DNA from: Anastatus disparis
Taxonomy: Eukaryota; Arthropoda; Insecta; Hymenoptera; Eupelmidae
Assembly: GCA_017163975.1 (NCBI GenBank)
Contig: JAFFSR010000237.1
Span: forward strand, 5,766,001-5,830,000
Length of the DNA: 64,000 bases
Direction: 5' to 3'
The position numbers and the translations under genes are program-made. The notes beneath the pieces were generated by a model, which worked only from the letters and a program-made list of their open reading frames with translations, did no database searches and was not told where the DNA came from. Numbering within the stretch: position 1 is the stretch's first letter; the number at the start of each line of letters is the position of its first letter. Positions 26,701 to 39,800 of the stretch are shown piece after piece.

Positions 26701-29700
26701 AAGACAATAATAAATTGATAGAAACAAAAAAACTAATAGCAAACCGTGATGATGATATAAAACTAGTTTTTATTATTATTTTGTATTTTTATAAAAATAA
26801 AATATCAATCAAAAATATGTATTCATTATTTTACTAAACAAAATAACAATAACCATCGACAGTTTCAAATTGTAAAAAAAAATATAAAAATGTAAATTTT
26901 AATAAATGCAACGCGTCAATAATTGACATGGAAACGTTTAACAATCAAGTTATAAAATGAAAACGTCGAATGTCAGCACATCGTAGTTCATTATCTCATC
27001 CACGTGCTTTCGACTAGTCATTTAAAAAAAAAAAAAGAAAAATGGAAAAAGAGGAAGCCCTTTTTATCGGATCGAAATAGCTAATTAGTGAGTATTCCTT
27101 TAAAAAGGGAGAATACGAAGGAAAGTAAAAAAAAGAAGAAGAAGGTATATCAAGGCGTTCCATTTTCTCGGTCAATTAGTCAAAACTTTTAATCGTTCGA
27201 CGTTCAGTCATGAGCTAAAGAAAAGAGTTTAAACTTCACTATTACTGAAGATTCTAAAACGAAAAGCTTTTTAGGTCTTTTTGGACTATAGAATCCATCG
27301 TTGTACATTACCTTGTTACGGTATAGATAAGTCAAAATTTACTCTCTTATAGGATGCTTAAAAACTTGGTTATATTGTGTACGCGAGATTTAAACTTTGG
27401 AGTTTTCGAGGAGGCTTTCAATTATTATTTCCATAGATCGTCAAGCGAGTTTCAAATTTTACTTAATATTGCCAAAGTTTACGCACGAACTCGAGTGGAA
27501 GATTATATTTTTCGAAAATTATTTTGGGTATAAAATCTAAAGAGATGCTAAGTTTGCACTGGTATATTAGGCAGTCAATGTGCTATGCTTGATCGATTAT
27601 TTAAGAAAAGTAATGATCGGATATAATAGAATATATTATATTTTATACTTTAAAATTGTAATTTTAATTTTCCAGTAAATTTTTAAAAGATAATGCATTC
27701 AATAAATTTTAATTTTTTTATTTCTGTTTTTTAATATTTTTGTTATTATTTTTAATGGATACAAAGTTTATAATTTCTGTTATAAATAATAAAATGGAAA
27801 AATAAATGAATTGATGAATAAATTAATTAAAAATAAAATTCTATATTCAATTAAATAGATTATTGCAAAAGATTATATATTTTTCATCATAATATTGCAA
27901 TTTGAGCTCAACAAATTAGTCAAATGAATGGAAATTTAAAATAACTTTAATGTAAAATTAAAAATAAAATAAATCCCATATGAATGAATAATGCAAGCAC
28001 TCTAAAGTAAAAATTTTAACTCTTAATTGCAATTTTTCAAAGAATTATTTATAATTATATTCGATATGAAAATAGATTTTCATGATTTTCAAACAAAAAT
28101 ATGAACAAGATCAATTATGAGTTTTATTAAAGGACTAAAATATATTTTCTACAATTGAAATGTAAATTTAATTGTTGAAGAACATCATAAAAATTTCTGA
28201 CATTCAATATATTATATTTAGATTATTTCATTTTTCAAAAAGACGTTAGCATTCGGCTTCTTAAATTTTTAATTTTAACTTTTAAAAGGATTTTTTAATT
28301 GATAATCCAACATTTATAAAAGCTTTTATTGAAATTAATACTAAATTATTATAAACAAATAACAAAAATATTAATTTCTTATTTTGAATTAAATATCTCG
28401 GACTAATAATTGTAAAAAGTTTATTAATATTTGTAAACATTAAAAATTTCATTAGACATAATTGACTAAATATATTTTTCATAAATATGCTTTATAATTA
28501 TAAAAAAAAAATCTAACTAAAAATATAAGTACCTTAAAACATAATCTATTTAATGCATTAAAAAATTCCATTTTCTTGATTAGATTCAAAAGTAAATAAA
28601 ATGTAAATCAAATTCCAATCAATGAATTTTCATAAGGTTTTTCATTTTATCTAAACAATAAGAAATAAGCTGTAGAAGATAAAAAATATTAATAACAATT
28701 TGAAAAAGATTATACATTCATAACCTGAAATATCTCAAATATTAACCAACTTTATTAAAACGTATTTAAAAATATTACATTTTCTCAAAATTTGAAGTTG
28801 GTTATTAATGATCTACTTAACTTATCATTGAATAAACGAAAACAGTTTTCAAATTTGTAAATTTAAATGAATACAATATTTATTATTAACCGCATGAATC
28901 CATTAAAATTTCATAACGTTATTATTTATAAAACCGTGGCAATCAATCGAAAAGATTAAATATCGTCTTATTAAACCGATCAAGCAGTAATTACGAAATT
29001 CTATTGGGTTTAAAGCGCTCGAAATTTGAATAAACACAATAATGAAGTGTATAGAAGTCAATGAATCGCTGAGCTTGGGCGAGTAAGAGAGGGGTACAAG
29101 TTTAACCGTACTACGTGCTTTATACAAGAGAGTATAGTATACACACTTTGCAATATTTATACACCATTTCTCTCAAATACGTTTCTATAAATAACCTTTA
29201 ATGAATTTTCAGTCTGACAGTTATAGTAGCCTTTCGTACCTTCCCTTTCTCTCTTCTCTCTGTATACATATATACATAACACCCTATGGGCATTATAATT
29301 AAGGTTTATGATTAGAGTTAATAATTGGTACACGTGCCTCCTATTAAATAGCGTAAAGGGTATATACTCTATGTACTGAATGCTCGTATAAACAGAGAAA
29401 GCGTATGTGTACGAGAGAGAGAGAGAGAGGGAAAGAGAGAAACCGAGTGAGCACATAGCTCTAAAACCGACGGTTTGGACCGAGTGGTTAAAGGGTCATA
29501 AAATCTTGGTACTCTATGACTTAACTTTTAACGAATTACTAAATGAATTTTAGAGATTTTCAAAATTTCTGTGTGGGAAAATTGTTCTTGCAAAGTTTTT
29601 AATTACTCCCAAGTTTAGTTATTAATTGTTGGATGTGAATTTGATTTACTTTTTGTAATGTTTTCTGTTTTATAAAGTATGATATAAGTTGTATTGTTAG

Positions 29701-32700
29701 GTTCTTTCGCTGCAGTAATATCAAAAGGAAATCGAATCCATTAACTTTTTGTAGTAAACTTTTAGATCTGTTATATTTATTAAAATCCAAGGCACTCCTT
29801 TAAATAATATCAATTACAGGAATTAAATCAAATTGGTAATTTTATGAACTTTTAAACGATTTTTCGTAGAAGTGAATAAGTTTAATATGCTAATTTTAAA
29901 AAAAATACCTTTTTAATTGAATGTTCAACAATTATTTTTTATTTATTTATTCAAATTATCCATGTTATTTGATGAGATTAGATAGTTGCTTTTAAACAAT
30001 TTCTTTTCAATCATAAAAATTTAACAAGTTCTAACATCTTAGCTAATCCTTAGAATGCTAGCAAGATGTCGTGTGGCGCGTGGTAAGAATAGCCAACATC
30101 TGATTTCGGTTTGGTTGTAATCGACAAATCACTTTTTATTATTTTGAATATTTCAAAAGCTCATTATTACTATTAAAAAGTGATTTGTAGACCCCGACTT
30201 AAAAACAAACCAAGGTTGAATATAATTCGGACCATGACCCATGTTGCATCATTTCCAACGTTAATTTTATTCATACATATTTCAATAAAATTAGGAAAAT
30301 GATTTAATTAAAATTAAATAAAAAAAAAAATTAAATAATAAAAAAGCTCAATACCATAAATAATTTGTTTCTGAATAAAATTTCAAAATTTCATCTAATG
30401 AAAATCAAATCGAAAATTCTTAAAGCAAAGTAAAATCAACGTTGAAGGGTTTCTCAAGGCATTTGCATTCTTTATCTACCGAGACAAACGCTTTGTGAAT
30501 TACTGTATCTTTATATTCGACGTTTCGTTCGTTCTTTAGATATTCAATAACTTACCTCGTTGCAAGATCCCGATGCACAAAGTCCATTTCCTCGAGATAC
30601 TTCATGCCGGATGCTATTTGCGTAGCCATGTATATCAGAGTACCAAAGCTAAAACACAGAGAAATCAAGGAGCTCTCGTTTAAAACTAGATTTTCGTTTA
30701 TCTTTTTCAAAACTACGGTATATATAATAATATAGAGCATATATACATGCAAAGTAAAATGTTTTAGTAAAAGAGGTGAAAATGACAATGAAAGATCAGA
30801 GGATAAAGATAAAAGTTAAACGTATATACATTGTTGAGAGAAAGAGAAGAAGTGAATGAGGATAAGAGAAGAATTCAATGGTGTGGAATTGTCAAAGTAA
30901 CTATAAAACGAGCTTTTCACTATGAAAACGTTGATATTTTCTTTCAAGCCTAATGTTCATCTACGAAAATGTGCGCGGTTATGTATACACAAAAGGGAAT
31001 TGTAACGGGATGAGAATGAATAGACTGTATAAAGAATGAAAAATAGGTCGATGGTATGGAGAATAAATTTTAAGGATGTGGTGAAGAATAATAGACTGGT
31101 AACGCTAAGGCTGCTTAATTTAATGATTCTGATGTTTAATTGTGATTTATGAAATTTCATTTAGAGCTAATAAAATAGGATGATCAAAATTAAATTGTGT
31201 TAGAATTTTCTTTATTTATAACTGGTATATTGTATTTTTAATGACTATTAAGCACACATGTTGTATTTAAAAATACACGCATCTAAAAGTAAATTAAATT
31301 ATTCTAAACGTTACATAAATTTAAAAATTTTCTAAGAAATTAATGAATTTGTAGTTACTTGAACATTATTTAATTCATGTTAATTAAATTATAATTCATT
31401 AATATTTGAAATATATTTTTAACAACATATTAAAATTAAATCTTGGGAATTAAGCAAATTTACAAAAGCAATTATTGCATTCAAAATTAATTAATCAAAA
31501 AATTTATTAAAAAGAAATAATAAACGTAGCCTAACTTGAAAAAATTACCCAATTTTCTTAAAAAGGAAAAGTCAAGCTAAAACGTACATTTTATTATGTT
31601 TCCATAAATACTTTTTATTTCCGAAAGAAAAAAAAGTAATGAAACTAAAAAAGTAAAATGAACATAATGTTATGAGTACTCGTTCGTTGCGTAAGTATAC
31701 TCGAGATACTTTCATGTTTATAGGAACATTCCACTTTTTATATCTTATATACCGAGAAAGAAAGAGGGTGTAGGGGTAGAGGTTACAAAAATTTTCTACG
31801 TCGTTTGCCATTCGGAGCTTGTGTCATGGCCTACTGGATCGCAAATTACACTTCATTTACGCGAAAGACCGTTGCAAGAGCAGCGAACGCGAATGTATAT
31901 GTACGCGCGTATATATTTCGCAAACGAGTACGTGAGAGAGTAACATCGAATGCGTCAACGGCACCTTGTTACCATTATTCCCATGTTAACGACACGATAC
32001 CATTGATTGAGAGACGTGTTTCCCCGAGTATATATACTGTTATAACAACAGCCCATGTGAAATTTCAATGATAAGGATTTTAATGCCGTGGTGTTATTAC
32101 TTCGATGAATATTGCATTTCGTGAAATAAATTGTTGCGAAAAATCATTTTTAAAATATTCATTTGAAGAAATATTTGAATTTTAAAATGATAGTATATGT
32201 AAACGTAAATATTAGATGATATATCCATGATATATTCATAATATCTTAATTACATTTGTAATGTTATACTTGTCCATTAGCAATATTAATCAATTATTAG
32301 TTTTAGTAATCTACTAATATTATCATTGAGAAAATTTAAATAATTAAAAATCTTGTATTATTAAAAAATTTTCGAAAAACCAATTCTATCTCATCGAATA
32401 AAGTATTAGAAAAACTTTGGTTCCACTGTGTAACCAATGTTACAAAAGGAGGAGGTACAAGCTTTTAATTCCAATCACAATCGAGAACGTACAGGGAGCT
32501 TTAACCAAGTGTGTTTGTTACCTGGTTTAAACGTGCTTGTATTTGTTAGTTAGTAAACGGTCAACACATACCGTCGAGAGGTGGCTGAACGAGCCGCGGT
32601 GGGAGGAGGGGAAGAGAGGGGTGGTACAAACAATTTCTTTGGAAACTGTATAAACGATGATGAAAGAGAAAGAGATGGAGAATTAGAATTGGTTGATCGA

Positions 32701-33788
32701 TTATAACATGTCTACGTAAATATCTCGTTCTCCATGCGGGTGTGTGTATGCCTTTTGCGTATGTATATGTATAGATTAACGCGTGGAATAGTAATTCGCC
32801 TTGTATTTCAAAGCGTATAATACACGTTCGTCAATTAGAGGATTTCAATACTACTGATTCTTATTGATGCTGCTAAATCTTTTATTTAGTATGAATTGAT
32901 CTACTTTATTTAAAGAAAATTAATTTCATGATAATATATTTAATTATTGTCAGACAAATTAAAATGAATTCTGGTATTAGTAATTTATGTAAGTAATTAT
33001 TAAATACGTTAAAATTGGTACACATTTTATCAGTTATCTAAATAAATATTCATAACATGTTAATATATTATGAATTTTCCAAGTTCTTTATTGAAACTAG
33101 CATCGAATGTCACGTAAATAACCAATTCAAATGTTTGAAATGTAAAACAAACGTGTAGCTTATAACGAATATAAAAAAAAATATCCTAGAAAATAAAAAT
33201 TTTTTATCATAAATTTGCATTTGCATTACCTTATTAAAAATAATTAGAATTAAAAGCTTATTAAATAAACAACACAATAATTTCTCATTAAAATTTATAA
33301 AAATGAGTGCAGTAAATTTTAAAACATTTTGCATTTATCCTAAAAAAAAGTCCACCCGTAAATCCTAACCCGCGATATAAATAATAAACATTAGTTTAAA
33401 AATTGAAAATTTTAAATTTAAACTAAATTAAAGTTGCTAATTATTTAAATACAAACTAAATAAATTTGCCGTTTCATTTTAAGAATCATTAATAAATTCA
33501 AACTCTTGACGAAATAAAGAAAATTTTAAGTGCCTCTGCAAACTGTTCGAATCTAGCAAATTAATGTGAAAGCACTTATATCGCGCATTACTATTTTGAA
33601 CGAAATAAAAAAAAAATATATAATGAGGAGAAGGAGAGGGGGAAGAGAGAGAGAAGAGGGTGTAGTAAAGCACCTAATTATTTACAGCAGGCACTTAAAG
33701 CAAATCGATTTCCCATTTAGAATTCTTAACGTTCGCTCTTGAGAGAAGCCTTTAGTAGGCTATTCAAAGTCTACACAGTTTAAGTTTT

Positions 33789-33831
<43 letters not shown>

Positions 33832-36800
33832 CTTTTTTTTTTCCTTTTGTCGATCCCCCGCGATTCGTTTGCAAGTTACGTTTCAACGCGATCATAGATA
33901 AGGAAATCGAGTGCTTGCTTAACCGGATGTGCCTTTTCTTCACTTCTATAAAACTTCAATAGTTTCAAGTCTCATCGCCTAATGCTACATTAGTCGTTGT
34001 AGCATTTTGAATTTTATTGTATGCTTAAGTTTAATGAGAATCGTATTGTTTTATAAGCTGAGTGTTTTCGATTTTTCGAAAAATTAGAATACGAGCGCAG
34101 CCAAGGTGAATTCTTTTTGATAGCAAAGAATATTTCCTTTTTTTTCATTCAGGAATAGAAACATAAATAATTAAAAGAGGATGCTCACAAATACGCTACA
34201 AATAAGAGAACATAAGAGTACGTATATAACTATTATTAATGTTTATTTTTGGTAATAATATCAAAGCAAACAAACATTTCGTCCAACGTGTAGAACATAA
34301 TAGAATTATTAAATTTTTTTTTCGTATTTCCTATAAATTAATTTAGTTTGGATTTTTCATAACTTCGTAAATTTCTTGATAGTGAAAAAATAAAAGTTGT
34401 TTTATAGCCAAATTTTACAAATCACCTCGTAGACATAATAAAATAATAACAATTTAAAATCTAAAAATCTAAATAAAACAATTATCACTGTTATTCTCAA
34501 TTCTGAATGTATTCAAAATTCTCCTAAACTAAAGCGAAACAATGTATTAATTGCAACTGCATACCTTAAAGTTTTCGCCGTTTGCACAGTGGTTGTTTCA
34601 GCCACGTGACTTTGCAGGTACTGATTTAGATCGCCTAACTCGGTATTTTCTAGGACAATGCACATTGGATCATCATCAAGACTGGCGCCGAGTAAACGTG
34701 CTACATTACGATCGTTAAGCCTTGCCAATCTTTTAGCTTCTTTTCGAAATTCTAGCCTGTAAATAGAATGAATAGAAATTAAACAGATTAGAATTTTAAA
34801 CGGAATTAGTATTTATTTAAGGAAAATTTAATTTAACTTTTAGAACCTTTTGATGATTTATAACAGTTTTGTTAAATATGATTCGTTAAAGAATTTTTCT
34901 ATTTTATAATACCATTTTTTTACGATCTTTTATTATACTTAAATTATCAACTTATTTTTATTTAAAAGAAATTTACATAAAATTTTAAACAAAAAGTTGT
35001 TAGCCATATTAACTCAAACAAAATTACACAAAAAATATTGTATGGTAAAAAGTAATACATCAATTTCGAATCATCTTAATAGTTGAATAAACGATGCAAA
35101 AGTTGTGAGGTGCGTCTTTTCCGAAGGAAGAGAGTAGGAAAGAGGTAAAAAAAGGCGCATTCGTTGGCACGATCAAGAATTCACGTTGTTAAAGTGAATT
35201 TGGAACGATTGGTAAATCGAAGGATGAGGTAGAGAGGAAGGAAAATAAAATTGAAGAAAACTTTCTTCACGAGACAAAACTGCTTCGACGTTTAGTTCGT
35301 CGGGTATGGAGTGTAAACAACACTTGAGAGTTAAAAGGAGAAAAAAAAGCGAGAGAAAAGTTTTGCTTGCGACGTGAAAACGAAAAGGTTGTTTGTTATC
35401 AGAAACACAATTGGACTATTTATGGCTGTTTATATTTATGTATTATATTTATAGACGATTATTTTATTTTATTGTTTTTTTAACTGTATTATGGACTCTT
35501 TGCTGATAGTTTAAAGTTTAAAAGAATTTTTAATAAACGTTATTCAAATATAATAAAAATATTTGTTTAATTACTTGAATAAATTATATATACTTTTAAT
35601 AGCTGCTTAGTTATATTATAATAAATAAACGAATAAGAATAAATTATTTAAAGTTAACTTAAAATACTGTGATAAATAATTTTTAATGTAATAATATTCA
35701 TTAAAATAAGTAAAAATTTGAAATTATATAAAAAACTATTTTTTGAACTTTTTTAAACGTTTGGATAAATAAATCAGAGTTAATTAAAAAATTTTTAGTT
35801 TTGAAGGACTTTAATTGGATAAATTTTAGATGCTCGTGAATTTTACAAAAACCATTTATTATGTAAAAGTGTTCAAAAAAGTTTTATATTTTGCATTATT
35901 ATTAACCAAAAACCATTAAAGCTGAATAAAACTAATATGTTCCTGTTGCATTGAAAACTTTTTTATTTATTTAAGTGTTGAGTTGACAACTTCATCGAAC
36001 TTAAGGTGGCTCAAGCGATTTTTTCTAAAAAAGTGAAACTATCAAAAATTTGTATTAAAATATTCTTTATATCGTAATATTTCGATATTTATTTTGAAAA
36101 ATAGAGGTTGACGAACTATTTTTAAAGAAAAAGATGTTTTAATAATTGTAAATAATACATGTGCTCTTATGGGACTGAATCATAAATTAGGTTTTACGGT
36201 AATATAAAAAAGTACAAGTTAAAATAAAAATTATACACTTATAGTTTGTTTCACGGAGATCATTTTTCAAGAAGAAAAAAAGGACTTGACGAAGAAATAC
36301 AAGAGAAAATAAATCTAAAAGAATGCGAAATAGAATTTGCTACACATAATGGCAGCTTCTGCGCATGCGCGTCAGATACAGACGCCATACGTAAAGCTAA
36401 CGTGCGTTCAGAGTGCTCAAAACCAACAAAACAGCAGGGACGTACCATAGTAAAACTTGTAATGAGAAACAAAACAAAAAATTTTCTTTCTTTTTTATTA
36501 CTTTTGATTACTTAAAATTGTTTTCTTATCATAAGGAATAATCAATAATACTATTTAATTAGTTATAATAGCTTTATCAATAAAAACATTTTGATGTCGC
36601 AGACAGGGCCCCGCTTGATACGGCACCAAGCGCTTGAGCCACCTTAATAATATATTTAATGTTCAGATATTGTTTTATCATGAAAAAGAATTAATTTTAA
36701 TGTATATAATTAATCTTTCTTAAAACGTAAAATTTACAATAATATTTAAAACCAAGTAATTCTATTTAAATAGAAATACAGTAGTTTTGTCAGACACAAT

Positions 36801-39800
36801 GAAAACCTTTACTGTTCGGAAAAATGTAATTATTTAAATTTACTTGGTCAATTTTACATCGGTTCTATCGTAGGCTGATACGACATCAAATGATAAGTCA
36901 ATAAAACTATCTCAGACTATGATCTCAGCTATTATGAGTTTTTACTCGTTGTGAGAATAATAAATAAGTAAATAAAAATCAATAAAAAAATATTTAGATC
37001 AACTCACCTAAGTACCTCAGACGAACCGGGTCTAAGTGATTTGACAACAACAAGATCACTGCTGGTATTACGAAAAACTTCTTCGTAACCAGGAAAACGA
37101 TCGACCTCGCAAACGTGTATGTCACCAAAATAACCGCAACCAAAGCTCTCGGCAATGTTAAGCCTTTCGCGCGGAAAATCAAAGATGACACAATCAATAA
37201 GACCAGCTACTGTTGCATTATCATCTTCGTCTTCGGTTAACATATCTTCAGGACTATAACTTGCAAGGCTACTCGATGCTTTGCCGCTATGCGGCGGCGG
37301 TGTACTTGGATTTGGTGATGCTGGTAATGGGGGCAATGGTGGGCTCTGTAAATATCAAGAATTTAGATTAAAAGATAGAAAACTTTCATGTTTTGTGTTA
37401 AAAATTTCATTTGAAATTCGTTAGTTAGTAATTATTAATTATATTACAATTTCAAACGCGTGCTCAAAGTTTTAATTGAATTTCATTGTTTGACGAAGAA
37501 AAAACCTGTTATAATAACATTTCAAACTGTATAATAAAATTAATAAATCATTCAAAATGATTTTATAAAGGTATTTATCCATTAACCACTTTATTCGTAA
37601 TTTATAAGAAATATAGCACCACGTCAATTATAAAAGTGAATTAAGCATTCGTATCAATAATTTTGATAGCATAAAACATTTCGGCGAATATTTGATTTTT
37701 AATTTCGTTAATGGACGAAGTTATACGACTTATACAATCAGAATAAGCTCAAAATGTAAAACACATTAGTACAAAGTAATATATTCAAAAGCTTATTATC
37801 ATTTTTTTAAACTTATTAAAATACATCCCCAAAAAAAAGAAAAATATTGAACGTTCTTGTTTTAATTTTCGTAAAAAGTAAGCGAATAATCAGAAAATAC
37901 CGTTTTTATACCCGTGCCATTTAACATTTAACAATTTATTAATTAGTCATTCTCTAATTGGTATGCACATCAAGCATGTAATTATTTTCTTCTATTCAAA
38001 AATTAGGTCGTACTCTTGTAAGAACAAAAAAAGAAGAAGGAAAAAATTAGAAGAAGAAAAAAGGTAAAGTAACCCCTATGAAAATGGAAAACTTCTTTAG
38101 CATGCATTAAGGTTAATGAACCCTTCGTCCAAAGCAGTTTTAAGCGACTGATTAACGGTAAAGAGACAGTGAAGCAATTTACATACATAGCGAGTTCTCG
38201 CATGTCGAACGTACATCTTTTTTTTCTTTTTTTTTTTTTTATTTCTTTCTCTCTCTCTCTCACCTTACAGATTTCCGTACTGGCGTAATACTTTTCCGGT
38301 GGCGGTGGTATGGGTGGCGCATTAGATGGGTATTCTTGTACCGGGGGAATTGGTCGGCCGAGATTGATCGCTGTGTTGAGCAGAAGTGGAATAACTGGAT
38401 GCTCTTCTCCGACTAGTCCTGGTAGATAAAAAAAGCAAAGAAAAGAGGATACGTTAAGCGTGAAAAAAGAGCTGTTCATTTTTTTTTTAAACTTTTTATT
38501 TTGTTCTTTATTATTATTTTCTTTTTTTTTTGTCAAGGAAATAAGGAAAGCTTTTTTCGTTCGGGCAATGTGTTTTGTTATGAGCCAATTAGCCTAGCGT
38601 TTCGGTTTTCTTTTTTAAATAGAGTAATTAGAAACGAAATAGGGGCTTTCGTTAAGTGTACTTATGATATTATACGCATGAAATGTACAAGCCATTATTT
38701 TTGCATATATCTTCTTCTTTTTTTTTAAAGTATGATGGGTATTTTTATTTACATTTTCTATTATACACTTTTTTTATGTATAATAAACATAATGTAAACT
38801 TTATTGTTGGAATGTCTTATTTAACTTTTTAATGTATTAAAATGAATATATTCATGCTTGTTTTTAAATATTAAAATACAGATAGAATCATGAAATATTA
38901 GCTACCACTAAAATGGGGTTCCATCAAGCTCATATTTATCTTTCTAACATTTTTTATGATCGTTTATTTAAATGATTAATAGACATACTTAAATAATTAA
39001 TAAAATATAATAAACCTAATTATCAAATCAAAACATGTTTCTTTTTTTACGAATGAAAAAAAATAAAATAAAATAAAAATAGAAGAAAAAAGAATTTAAA
39101 TGTAAAATAAGTAGAGTTCGACAGTCATCGATCGATAGCTCGTTAGGTATAACCTCAACGACTTAAAATAGTAGCAGAGACTTTAACCCATCGTGTACAT
39201 TCCACTCTTCTTGGTTATATTGTAAAAGGATAGGGTTCACACCGTCTGGTTTAGGTATGTAAACTCTTCTCTCACTCTCTCTTTCTCTCTCTCTCTTTTC
39301 TCTCATGTACGGGCAGAAGGTGTGACCTAAACGAAATAGTTTGTAGACTATTCGATGTTATGCGAGCTTACGCTTAGATTTCCATTCTGAAGAGTAAGAG
39401 TAAAGTAAAAGAGAGACGGAATATAGACATAAAACAAAGAGAGCTAGAGAAAGAGAGAAAGTGTGTAGAAGAGACCGCACCGAGCATACTCTCCTTCCTC
39501 TTTCTCTATCTCCTCTGTGTAGCTCAATTCCAAAACGAGCGGGCAGATGGTAAACTTGCTCGTTAGAGTTTCCTCTCTTTCTGTATAACTGCACGGAGAC
39601 TTTCTATATATGGATATAGAGAAAACTATCTCTTCTCTTCTGGTAAAGCGCGTACGCTACTAGGAGAGGAGCGCCAGCAGAGTTGTGGTATTCTATAGTA
39701 TTTCTTCTATTTTCCTCCTTCACTCTTTAGTCGTACAAAATGCAACGAATTATTCTCTTGTGGACCTTAGCCACATTTACCTTTAGCCCAGATATCTATT

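Larger units (their letters stand above)
25985..30555 (-). other. Ddr intron (4,571 bp, phase 2)
   Basis: It is AT-rich with a (GA)n tract at 29412-29430, a truncated tRNA-like segment at about 29470-29525 and a foldback element at 30094-30246. No coding evidence was found. The conceptual minus-strand ORF at 29157-29456 is a translation of CT repeats. Confidence 0.9.
30649..34564 (-). other. Ddr intron (3,916 bp, phase 2)
   Basis: It contains a (TA)n tract (33791-33829), a GA-rich stretch near 33624-33660, a G-rich stretch at 32600-32630 and repeat copy B. A splice-bounded open segment at 32572-32645 was considered and rejected because its 74 nt would break the kinase frame. Nothing else coding is seen. 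Confidence 0.9.

Noticed and set aside
32572..32645. Splice-bounded open segment (minus strand, Pro/Ser-rich, good acceptor TTTATACAG and donor GTATGT) in a kinase intron
   Set aside because: It is 74 nt long, so inclusion would shift the Ddr frame in the middle of the kinase, and DDR kinases have no insert there. It comes from a CT-rich tract.
36246..36515. 89-codon ORF as a transposase fragment
   Set aside because: It lies within the 647-bp inverted-repeat element but shows no DDE-type or zinc-finger pattern, and the element is too short to be autonomous.
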